This document shows positions 26,040-34,876 of a DNA stretch of 64,000 bases, piece after piece. The stretch is from the NCBI GenBank assembly GCA_009746045.1, contig RPFO01000359.1:718662-782661 (forward strand), in the 5' to 3' direction. The translations under genes and the position numbers were made by a program. The number at the start of each line of letters is the position of its first letter. Positions within the stretch are counted from its first letter, which is position 1. The DNA comes from Mesostigma viride (lineage: Eukaryota; Streptophyta; Mesostigmatophyceae; Mesostigmatales; Mesostigmataceae). The notes below the pieces were generated by a model. It saw only the letters and a list, made by a program, of their open reading frames with translations, did not search any database and was not told where the DNA came from.

Positions 26040-29000
26040 ATGTATCAAGGCATGACACATTCTAGCGCAGGGTACGCGAACTTACGATCCATCCACGTCC
26101 GCGACGGGGCGGACCCGGAGTGGCGTCTGTACGCTGGTGCGGACGGGGAAATCGCGGTGGATTCCATGTACAGAGATGTGTGGGTGAATCAAGCGTGTTT
26201 TAAGGGGGGGGAGACCAACGTGCTGCAAGGAGATGCGCGGGCTCTGGAGGACGTGGACGTACTAGGCAACGTGACGCTCCCCGTGATCAATTACGCGACG
26301 GCCCCAGACAGCTCCGTTGTCTCCAAGGAGCACGCCGACCTGCTGGCAAATTTATCGGCCAAGTGGGACTCTAGGGGGGTCGCAGGGGTCACGTACGGCA
26401 CGGGCACTCCGGCTCACGGCGAAGCTCTCACGTACACGCCGACGGTGTGGGTCCACGGCGCGGTGCCGGATTCTAGGAGGTACACGTACACCCCCCCGGC
26501 ATTCGGGGTAAAGGTGGCCGATGACGTATTGTTTCAATCCCCGCCCGCTTGGGCTGACGTGTTCGTGGGTTCAGGCACGACTCGCAACATGTTCGCGAAC
26601 GAGTCGGCGGTGCAATTGCAGAAAATCAGATTCTCGCTCTCTAACATACCACAAGGGGAGTCAGATGGGTACAACCACATTCAAGTCAGTATCCGCGTGC
26701 TAGACCTCGCGGTGGACACGTCCCCTTATGCCGGCGAAGTGTACCGCGAGGTTTCCACTGCGGATGTCACGTTAGATTCCATCGGGGTGTACGTGGACGG
26801 CCAGTGGGTAATCGAGGGGGGGTTTGATCTGTCCGCGTCGCCAGGAGGGGTTATAGACATCGCACAAGGGACGGGGTTTCGCATGCAAATAAAGGTGAGC
26901 ATCCAGAATCACGCGACAAGAGTTGACGGATTCGTCACAGGGTCGGTTAGGGTGTACGGCAAGTACGGCGTTACGCTGCCTCTGAATGCGGTCGCCCCGT
27001 CTTCTGCACCTACCATCTCCGCGACAACGACGTCCATCCAGATAACTCACAATTTCGCCCCGACACTGGACACCGGTAACATCGGAGTTGTTGCCAGGTT
27101 GTATGACACCGTGAGAGTGGTTAGCAATGTGAGCATATACGAAAACACCGTAACGGATCACCCAGTGGCTAGTTGCGTGGCTCCACTGACATCTGTAACG
27201 GGGGAAATATCTAGCTTACTGACGTTCCAAGGTCTTACAGAATCCACGCAATATTACGTGTACTTGGTAGCTAAATCTGCCGGGGGTCAGTACTCCAATT
27301 TATACGGTTTGCAGGTAAAGACGCTGGCGACGACGACCATTGGAGAAAACGGGGTCCCGGACGAGATGGTCGTTATCGACCCAGGCAACGTAGTTGCGTC
27401 AGGTCCCGGGGAGGGCCAAGACTTTATTATGATAGATGGCACCGTTTATAGGCTGACGAACGGCAACCCGGACAGCGGGTATCAGTTCGACTTGTCTCAA
27501 AAGATCAATCTGGATCAAACTTTCACCGTGACTCTCAACCTGACCATCCCCACAGGGTCTTTCGACCCTGACCCTACTCACAACCCTAATACACAGGAGA
27601 ACGTGTACTTCTACATCGGTTCTAACGGTGCTGGTGCTTCTGACAACAACACCTCCATCGCGATGGGAACGTATAACGGCGGCGTGTGGTTCAAAGTGGC
27701 CGATCAAGACACCGCGACGTTCGCAAATGATGTCGGCATTGAATCCGCGCTCAACCTGCACCCTGGCTCTCCCAACCGAATCACGATCACGCGCGCTGTG
27801 GAGGAGGATGGTGACGCGGTCTACACGTGGAGGATAAACGGGACAGCGATCACTGGCAACGAAACGTATCAGGGCAACCCCGTGTTCGTTTATCATCCTC
27901 AATACGAGGGGGCGTATCCCGTGTTCGGGACCAAGACGACACTGTATCCGGATGGAACCCCCAACAACACCCCTCTCGGGGGGCAGACGCCAGTGGGGGA
28001 ATACCTCTCCAACGTCCCGCCCACGCTGACGAACACGAGCACCCAAGTGGGGGCGAGCGGGGGGCTCACTACCAACACTGGAGGGACTCTCCCCGATCTG
28101 ACATTAAACACGTCGGGAGGTGTGCTTCAGGGAAACACTGCCCTTCCGGACCCTGCCCCTCTAGGTAACGAGCAGGGGGTCTGGACGTTTGCGAGCGGGG
28201 ATGGGAGGAATACAGGGAGCGTTTCCTCTACTTCTCTCGTTACCCACGGCACGTTCACGGTGAGCGCGAATCAGCAGTTGCAGGCGAATCTGGCATCGGG
28301 CACGACTGACTACGCTACGATAGATTTATCCAACGCCGCATTCAACGGAGGACTCAACACGTTCACGTTGTCGGTCGATTACCAGCACCCTGGCAATCTG
28401 GTGGGGAACTTGGACAATGGCGCCATCGCGTGGTACGGAAACGCGAGCTCTTACATCGGCCTGTATCACGGTGGGGACGGGTACTTGCATCTTAAGACTA
28501 GCTCTGGCGACATAGCGACGACGACGATGGTGTCAGATGGCGCATCTCACAATATCGTCTTGTCGCGCCTCACCCAGGCAGATGGGGGGACGGTAACCAC
28601 CACAACGACAACTCCCGCTACCACGTGGCAGGGCGATTGGAGCTTCGACAACGTCCTCACGAACGGTGGTACTGGTACCAGCGGGTCTTACACTGCCACC
28701 GGGGCTACACTTGCAAGCACGGCTCTAACCATCCCTGTATACTCAGGCGCCAACAAGGTGTACGTTCTCGCTTCCGACATGAACACTACACGCTCGACGG
28801 CCAATGACGGGTTCGGTGCCTGCATGATCGAGGTGCGCGCAAAAACGTCGTCTGTTGGCAACACGGGTACCTGCAACGTCTTCTCTGTCGGACAGGATTA
28901 CACTGCCAACGGAGGAGGGAACGCATATCGCGTTGTTTTGGTAGGCTCGTACTTTTACATACAGACGGAGTATTCACAGGGTAACGACTACAGCATCAAA

Positions 29001-32000
29001 ATGCTATACACCGCTCTTGCCAGTCTCTCAGGATCAACGGCCCCGAACGACGGGAACTATCACGTGTACAGACTCGCTCGTAAGGCGTATGCGGGACCGG
29101 GGTTCGCAACCGCTACGAACTTGTTCCAGTTTTGGTACGACGGCGTAGAAATCCTTATGACAGACTCTAACTGGGTCTACACCACCCCCCCTACCATCTA
29201 CTGTGTCCAGATCAAATCCTCCGACGCGTACATCCGTCTGGGAAACGTAGGCAGGTTTACACAGCAACAAGGAATAGTGGTGGATTACGTGAAGTTCAAG
29301 AACGACATAGCCGTACCAGGGCAGGCGACGACCACAACCACCTACAACGGGATGTACAGGCTCTACGTGGACGGCAGCGCGGTTACCATCCCCTCTGCCC
29401 CCCCAGACCTGGGTAACGTTACAATTTCCACAAAGACGCTCACGTTCGGAGAGGACTCGCAATGGGGCTTCAACGACGTATCCAGGTCTGCCACGTGGGA
29501 CAATATCCGCTTCCTGAACAGGTCCGTGACGGGGGCAGAAGTTACTAAACTGTCTGACGCCAACCCGCAGTGTCCGCAGTACTACCAAGTGACAAACGCT
29601 TCATTCCCTGACCTCAGAGAGACGTTTGCGGTGTCTGTAGATTACTGCCCTCCCATCACATCCGTACCAAGTGGTACGCACCTTTCCGGTGTCATATTCG
29701 ACTATGGAGACCCTAACGGGCCGTCAGGCACGCAGCCGTACGTCCGCATCCGGCACGACGACACATACCACGTCACCATCCAGGTGTATGACGGCAGCAC
29801 CATGGAGAGCTACACGTACTCCACCCCCTTCACGTACGGCACCCACAACTTTTTATTAGAACGCGTGTCTGAGTCGAGCGAGTGGAGGCTTTACGTGGAC
29901 GGTCAACCTTACGAGACAGTGGCGTTCTCGGGGTCTACACCTCACGTCCACGACGCGAACATCACCAACCCGACGTTGTCAGTGGGTTGGAAACTGTCGA
30001 CCGACTCCATTCAGAACGCGCAATGGGACAACCTGCGCGTGTTCTCGGACCTGCCGTCGGACAGTGTATTGCACGTTCTAGGGGACAGGACGTACCAGCA
30101 ACCAGACAACCCCACCGACACGAGTCTGTACTTGTACGGTGATGCTGCCGGCAATGCCACGACGGTTCAGGCGGGCAACGGGTACGGCCAGATAACGGTG
30201 ACCCCGGCAGCACTCGACAGCACCATCGATGAGGGGGTCAATCTTCCCGTGTTCTTTCCAGCGTCTCAAAGTGAGCCGTCCTACCTCCCTTCTGGCAACG
30301 GGGCTTCAAACCCCGCATCCTCGTCACTGTCGGTAATCAACCCGATTACGGGTGCTGCATCTGGCGATTTGATGAATACGACGGTGATCTCTACCGCGTC
30401 GTCGAACATTAGCAACGTGTATGCGACCGGAATAACACACAGCGCGACAGTTACAGAGAATTCCACGTGGATAGGGGATTGGGAGTTCAATGACCTCACA
30501 AACACGGGACCGGGTCTGAGCTCCTCATTCATTTCTTCTACCACCCCTTCCGGTGGTGCTTTAACCATCCCAGTCAGCACTGGAAACAACACGAGGTATG
30601 TAAAGGCGGTTGACCTGAACACGTCGGGGTGGAGTTCGAACGACGGATATGGAGCGTTCACGGTCGAAATGCGCGCTAAAACCCAGGCTGTTTCAGACAC
30701 GAAATCGTTCTACCTGTTCTCCATAGGACAAGACTTCACGACTGCTGGAGGGGGGTATCGCATATCCTTGCGTGCCTACACTAATGCGTATCTGTGCATA
30801 GATACCGAGATATCAGGTGGGGCGGTTACAACACTGCTCATTCCATCCACAACTATCCGTCAACTTGCCAACACCGCATCCTTATTCAACAACGGTGCCT
30901 ATCACACGTACAAGCTCACACGCAAGTCATATAACGACTCTCCGACTACCGCACCAACATACTTGTTCCGTCTATGGTTTGATGACGTCGAGATCCCTCT
31001 AAATCATCCAAGCATAGGTTATTACAACCTTTACAATGTTCCCATAAAGTCAGAGTGGGCGTACATTCGTGTCGGTCATATCGGTCGAGCTAGTGGGACA
31101 GAGCAGGCGTTTGTGGTGGATTACCTAAAGTTTAAGAATGATACCACCACCACGTCCGGTGGCGTCTTTAGAGAGCTAATTGAGGTCGACGTCGGTACTA
31201 ATCTCGGTCAAGCTATGGTTACGTACTACGACCCGTCCTTTGCTATGAGTTCTGGAACAGTAGCAGACTATCAATTTTCATATGTTAGCTGGACTGATGC
31301 TGCCGGATCAACAACGTATCATGTCTCAGACTGGTCGAATAAGGGGGCTGGTACTACGGGGTCGATATTTGTGCCGGCAAGCAACAATTACAATTACTAC
31401 GACATCAACGCAGGAAATTACATCATCCTGAAACTTGGAGGTTCACTCTATGTCACTCTTTCTGCTGACGACTGGACGCCGATGAACTACGAGGTCACAT
31501 TCACTGTCCGGATAAAAGTCATTCGAAATGCAGACCCCCGAAATACATACCTGGTACGTTTTGGCGACCCAGCCGTGTCTTCTTCGTGCATATCGTTGAT
31601 GATAAAACAGAGCGACCGCAAATTGTATGTGAACGAGACCACTGCGATAAGCGGCGTGTCTAACTTGGACGATTCTGCCTGGCACACGTACGTGTTCACT
31701 CGCAAGTACTTGAATGCGACTACGGACTCTTACACGTTGACGATAGACGGCATCGCTAAAACGGTCCCAGATTTCCCAAAGGTTACCATATCAAAACCTA
31801 CGGTGACAATAGCAGGGTACGATACTCACGTGGACACCCTCACTGTTTCTACACCAATTGTGACAACCGTCGTCACTACCGGAAGCGTGTACAGCCTTCT
31901 CGTAGGCTCTACATTGGATGGCGCTGTGAACGTCAAGCAAGGGTTCTACACGAAGGCGGGAGGGTTCCAAACGGCAAACATCACCTCCTTCACGGATGCC

Positions 32001-33569
32001 CACTTGACATCCATGTCTAAGTTGTGGCTCGCAAACACTCGCGACACTTTCGGGCATTGGAAATGTTACGTAAGTGCCAGCGCCAAGAAACCAGACAGGC
32101 TGTCAGAGATGACACCCGTGACATGGACTGTTCCGGATGAGGTTGGGGCCATCCACTCTCTGCGTTTGGGGGTGTCTCTAAACGACAAGGCTGGCACTGG
32201 CGTGGCGTATTACGATCGCGACTATATCACAGTGCGCGGACACATCTACGGGTCGTACCAGTGGGACAACGACGGCACGTACGTGTTCAGGGATTCCACG
32301 CTACCTGCCACGAACTCGGCTGTCGAGGGGGTGAATGTCACCTACTCCAATAAGTACTTGAAAGTTACTAAACTCTCTGGGTCCGGTACAGACGTTTTCT
32401 GGAGAGACTATCTCCCGAACGGGAAGTGGTACATCGAATTCGACCTCGCCTACACGCCGCCTACTGCTACAGGGAGCGTGTCGTTTGGAGTGAAGAGGTT
32501 CGATTCGGGGACGGTGTCGTTCAAGGTGGATCACGCGTCGGCCACTTCTGGGACGTACGGCGTGGCGGTCGATTTGTTAGGAGGGACTGGGAGGCTGTGG
32601 ACTCGTTCCCCTACCGGCGCATGGACGAACGGCGACCCAGCGACAGGAACAGGAGGGATCGTTATGGATACCCTTTCCACTCAGTGGTGGCTGTTTTTGC
32701 GATTGCCGGATAACGGCATCGTCACGACTCGGACACTGCCGTCTCGTTCCGAGCAGAGCCCGGTGACTCACGCGTTCCCTGCTGGGTTCAGCTGGTACAC
32801 TTATACTGACAACGTACCCGAACGCCGCTCCACTTTCGGAGTCGTTTATCCTACTCTCACGCAATACAGCAGCGCAAACGCGGCCGGTGTGATGAGTCTG
32901 TTGAACCTGAACGACAGCACGGCTGCAGACCCCTACTTGGCGCTCAACGGGAGCTACAAGAGCGTGACGGCGTCTTCGTCCGTTGCCGGCGTGCTTACCG
33001 CCACAAAGAGCGCCGCACTCGTGACGGATCTGGTGTTGGACGGGGCCTTCTCCCTTCTTTGGAAGTGGGAGGGCGTCGCCGGCGGGTCGCCGTACCTGAG
33101 CGGGCAGACGATCAGTTTCGTGCAGGACATTAAGCCTCTGCTGGTAGACACGACGCTGACGGTTGTGGGGAACACGGGGGTGTCGGGGTGGTATCAGAAC
33201 TCGCACACGACCGCATCGTCGCGGAAGGCCGTCGCGTTCGTTTCTCCCACTCTGTACAGTGGGACTACCCCGGCCATCCAGTACGCCGGCAGTTCCACCG
33301 GTAGCGTGGTTGGACGCGTGACCGGGTTGACGAACGCGGCGGCCAACCCGCTGTGGGTCGCCTTCACGCGCGATTCCGCCGGGGTCATGGGGATGTACTT
33401 TTCGTCCTCTGCTACCAGGCCGTCGAAACTTTCGTCTATGGTGCCGGGGTCTACCGCTGTGGAAACCTACCAGGCCCCGCCTACCAACACTAGCAGTCTC
33501 CGGATCGTTCTGAGCCACTTCGACGACAAGTCCAAACTCTCTTTGGTCGGTTACATCAGCAGCAGTTAG
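26040..33569 (+). CDS. Giant LamG-repeat surface protein (2509 residues)
   Basis: A very large Ser/Thr/Gly/Tyr-rich protein. Order: fibre-shaft-like N-terminus (1-315; GEALTYTPTVWVHG), a fibronectin-III-like domain (about 317-427; TESTQYYVYLVAKSAGG), several concanavalin A/LamG-like sandwiches (motifs MYRLYVDGS, EWRLYVDGQ, WDNIRFLN, WDNLRVFS), and two copies of the guest domain also found in the protein at 7228 (nucleotides about 28591-29350 and 30460-31155). The first guest interrupts a LamG fold just before MYRLYVDG and is bordered by Thr-rich linkers. The C-terminal 700 residues hold more lectin-like sandwiches. No transmembrane segment. Likely glycan-binding surface protein or large fibre; the glycan role is inferred from fold. 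Confidence 0.85.
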   Translation: MYQGMTHSSAGYANLRSIHVRDGADPEWRLYAGADGEIAVDSMYRDVWVNQACFKGGETNVLQGDARALEDVDVLGNVTLPVINYATAPDSSVVSKEHADLLANLSAKWDSRGVAGVTYGTGTPAHGEALTYTPTVWVHGAVPDSRRYTYTPPAFGVKVADDVLFQSPPAWADVFVGSGTTRNMFANESAVQLQKIRFSLSNIPQGESDGYNHIQVSIRVLDLAVDTSPYAGEVYREVSTADVTLDSIGVYVDGQWVIEGGFDLSASPGGVIDIAQGTGFRMQIKVSIQNHATRVDGFVTGSVRVYGKYGVTLPLNAVAPSSAPTISATTTSIQITHNFAPTLDTGNIGVVARLYDTVRVVSNVSIYENTVTDHPVASCVAPLTSVTGEISSLLTFQGLTESTQYYVYLVAKSAGGQYSNLYGLQVKTLATTTIGENGVPDEMVVIDPGNVVASGPGEGQDFIMIDGTVYRLTNGNPDSGYQFDLSQKINLDQTFTVTLNLTIPTGSFDPDPTHNPNTQENVYFYIGSNGAGASDNNTSIAMGTYNGGVWFKVADQDTATFANDVGIESALNLHPGSPNRITITRAVEEDGDAVYTWRINGTAITGNETYQGNPVFVYHPQYEGAYPVFGTKTTLYPDGTPNNTPLGGQTPVGEYLSNVPPTLTNTSTQVGASGGLTTNTGGTLPDLTLNTSGGVLQGNTALPDPAPLGNEQGVWTFASGDGRNTGSVSSTSLVTHGTFTVSANQQLQANLASGTTDYATIDLSNAAFNGGLNTFTLSVDYQHPGNLVGNLDNGAIAWYGNASSYIGLYHGGDGYLHLKTSSGDIATTTMVSDGASHNIVLSRLTQADGGTVTTTTTTPATTWQGDWSFDNVLTNGGTGTSGSYTATGATLASTALTIPVYSGANKVYVLASDMNTTRSTANDGFGACMIEVRAKTSSVGNTGTCNVFSVGQDYTANGGGNAYRVVLVGSYFYIQTEYSQGNDYSIKMLYTALASLSGSTAPNDGNYHVYRLARKAYAGPGFATATNLFQFWYDGVEILMTDSNWVYTTPPTIYCVQIKSSDAYIRLGNVGRFTQQQGIVVDYVKFKNDIAVPGQATTTTTYNGMYRLYVDGSAVTIPSAPPDLGNVTISTKTLTFGEDSQWGFNDVSRSATWDNIRFLNRSVTGAEVTKLSDANPQCPQYYQVTNASFPDLRETFAVSVDYCPPITSVPSGTHLSGVIFDYGDPNGPSGTQPYVRIRHDDTYHVTIQVYDGSTMESYTYSTPFTYGTHNFLLERVSESSEWRLYVDGQPYETVAFSGSTPHVHDANITNPTLSVGWKLSTDSIQNAQWDNLRVFSDLPSDSVLHVLGDRTYQQPDNPTDTSLYLYGDAAGNATTVQAGNGYGQITVTPAALDSTIDEGVNLPVFFPASQSEPSYLPSGNGASNPASSSLSVINPITGAASGDLMNTTVISTASSNISNVYATGITHSATVTENSTWIGDWEFNDLTNTGPGLSSSFISSTTPSGGALTIPVSTGNNTRYVKAVDLNTSGWSSNDGYGAFTVEMRAKTQAVSDTKSFYLFSIGQDFTTAGGGYRISLRAYTNAYLCIDTEISGGAVTTLLIPSTTIRQLANTASLFNNGAYHTYKLTRKSYNDSPTTAPTYLFRLWFDDVEIPLNHPSIGYYNLYNVPIKSEWAYIRVGHIGRASGTEQAFVVDYLKFKNDTTTTSGGVFRELIEVDVGTNLGQAMVTYYDPSFAMSSGTVADYQFSYVSWTDAAGSTTYHVSDWSNKGAGTTGSIFVPASNNYNYYDINAGNYIILKLGGSLYVTLSADDWTPMNYEVTFTVRIKVIRNADPRNTYLVRFGDPAVSSSCISLMIKQSDRKLYVNETTAISGVSNLDDSAWHTYVFTRKYLNATTDSYTLTIDGIAKTVPDFPKVTISKPTVTIAGYDTHVDTLTVSTPIVTTVVTTGSVYSLLVGSTLDGAVNVKQGFYTKAGGFQTANITSFTDAHLTSMSKLWLANTRDTFGHWKCYVSASAKKPDRLSEMTPVTWTVPDEVGAIHSLRLGVSLNDKAGTGVAYYDRDYITVRGHIYGSYQWDNDGTYVFRDSTLPATNSAVEGVNVTYSNKYLKVTKLSGSGTDVFWRDYLPNGKWYIEFDLAYTPPTATGSVSFGVKRFDSGTVSFKVDHASATSGTYGVAVDLLGGTGRLWTRSPTGAWTNGDPATGTGGIVMDTLSTQWWLFLRLPDNGIVTTRTLPSRSEQSPVTHAFPAGFSWYTYTDNVPERRSTFGVVYPTLTQYSSANAAGVMSLLNLNDSTAADPYLALNGSYKSVTASSSVAGVLTATKSAALVTDLVLDGAFSLLWKWEGVAGGSPYLSGQTISFVQDIKPLLVDTTLTVVGNTGVSGWYQNSHTTASSRKAVAFVSPTLYSGTTPAIQYAGSSTGSVVGRVTGLTNAAANPLWVAFTRDSAGVMGMYFSSSATRPSKLSSMVPGSTAVETYQAPPTNTSSLRIVLSHFDDKSKLSLVGYISSS

Positions 33570-34267
33570 CCGCACTTGTTCCTTTTGAGAAGATCTGTGT
33601 ACAGCCTCACGCTGTCTTCGAACCTCTTGGAATTGTTGCATCCGAAACAGAGCAGTTTGGTGTTACCGCCGCAGTACGTCCTTATCAACGGGTCGCTCTT
33701 GTCCAGCGAGAGCGTGTCCTCTTTCGCCTTTCCGTGCAGCACGAACCTCTTACCGCACAACCAGCAGTACGGGTGTTTCGCGAACTTGCGATACAGTTTC
33801 ACCACCTCCTTGGTGTCGAAACACGGCCTCACCCCGTCACGGACCATGCGCGCGTTTGCGTTCCTGGCCGATTTCTTTATGTAGTTCCACACGCTGACGT
33901 CCACTCCAGACGGGGTGCGAATGACAGGGGCGTGGAAGGAGCGAAAAGGACGATCCTGTCTCTTCAATCCGCACGCGTCTGCCCTGTCCCTGGCCTGCAA
34001 GGAGAGTTTCCTGATGTCACCCAGCGGCATGTCGGCGCAGGGGAGACACGTCCACACCCCCGGCCTGCTGAACACGGCCTGGTTTAGGGAGCTTGGGAAT
34101 ATGGATATCAGAGATCCGCACTTTACGCACTTACCATTCCACGCGTCCAGGGCGGCGGACAGCGTGATGCCGTTAAACTGTCTGCCCTGTTTTGCCATTA
34201 GGTATCTGAGACGCGCGTTATATTGTCTGACGAGAGTGTCTATCTTTTGGTTTTGGTTTGGCAGCAT
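33566..34267 (-). CDS. HNH-type endonuclease with extra zinc ribbon
   Basis: A 233-residue protein. The C-terminal 70 residues have the layout of HNH/endonuclease VII-type nucleases: CWLC (Cys168, Cys171), SLDKSD with Asp189, GGNTKLLC with Asn202, then CFGCN (Cys207, Cys210). The usual central His is not obvious, so activity is not certain. A second Cys4 pair, CVKC and CLPC (47/50 and 74/77), makes an N-terminal zinc ribbon. Such enzymes act in homing, recombination or DNA processing. The stop overlaps the stop of the convergent 2509-residue gene by a few bases. A free-standing viral HNH enzyme is the simplest reading. Confidence 0.65.
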   Translation of the reverse strand: MLPNQNQKIDTLVRQYNARLRYLMAKQGRQFNGITLSAALDAWNGKCVKCGSLISIFPSSLNQAVFSRPGVWTCLPCADMPLGDIRKLSLQARDRADACGLKRQDRPFRSFHAPVIRTPSGVDVSVWNYIKKSARNANARMVRDGVRPCFDTKEVVKLYRKFAKHPYCWLCGKRFVLHGKAKEDTLSLDKSDPLIRTYCGGNTKLLCFGCNNSKRFEDSVRLYTDLLKRNKCG

Positions 34268-34356
34268 CGCATCCTATTATTGTCATTATAATAAGATCTT
34301 TCGATTTCAACATCGCAACAATAATTTTTCTGCTGTATAATGTATCACATCAAAAC

Positions 34357-34875
34357 ATGTCTATGTTTGCTGGGGCCATGTCAAAGGTAATGCCAAGGTT
34401 GACCGCTCTAAGAAGTTTTGGCGGGGGGGCTCCCAAGCCCGCACCCCTTAAACCCGTATCGTCTGGCAGCGGGTCCTCCTCCACAACGGATCACAGCCCT
34501 GCTGGTGGTGAATCGTTTCTGTCTAGTATGGGGAAGAGCGCCGCCGGTGCTGCGGTAGGATTCGGAGTGTTCACATCCCTCGGCGCGATCTTTGGGAAGA
34601 AGTCGTCTTCTCCCCCCCCTGCATCCGGCGGCGGTGCCTCGATCGCGAGCTCCCCCGAAAAGGATTCGGGGCCTTCCGCTGGCACGGTTGTAGTGTTTGG
34701 GCTGTTCATCGCCATCGTCTGCGCTCTGATCTTCTACATGGTCAAGCGCAAGTCCGGCCCTATGCGTTTCTCGTTCCCAAAGATCCCGACCTTAAATTCT
34801 CCACCATCAGCGGCGGCTCCTTCCCTTCCCGCTCCAACCCTTTCACTTCCTTCAGCCCCTAGCGCCCCTCTTTAG
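34357..34875 (+). CDS. Single-pass membrane protein, Pro/Ser-rich
   Basis: A 172-residue protein with a strong membrane segment at about residues 109-129 (TVVVFGLFIAIVCALIFYM) followed by KRK, and a weaker hydrophobic Gly/Ala segment at about 60-78 (AAGAAVGFGVFTSLGAIF). The flanks are Ser/Pro/Gly-rich and low in complexity. The positive residues after the main segment suggest the C-terminal Pro/Ser tail is cytosolic or faces the virion interior. The frame is open 33 codons upstream without an ATG. It ends one base before the 3' end of the convergent reductase gene. Probably an envelope or inner-membrane virion protein. Confidence 0.65.
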   Translation: MSMFAGAMSKVMPRLTALRSFGGGAPKPAPLKPVSSGSGSSSTTDHSPAGGESFLSSMGKSAAGAAVGFGVFTSLGAIFGKKSSSPPPASGGGASIASSPEKDSGPSAGTVVVFGLFIAIVCALIFYMVKRKSGPMRFSFPKIPTLNSPPSAAAPSLPAPTLSLPSAPSAPL

Positions 34876-34876
34876 A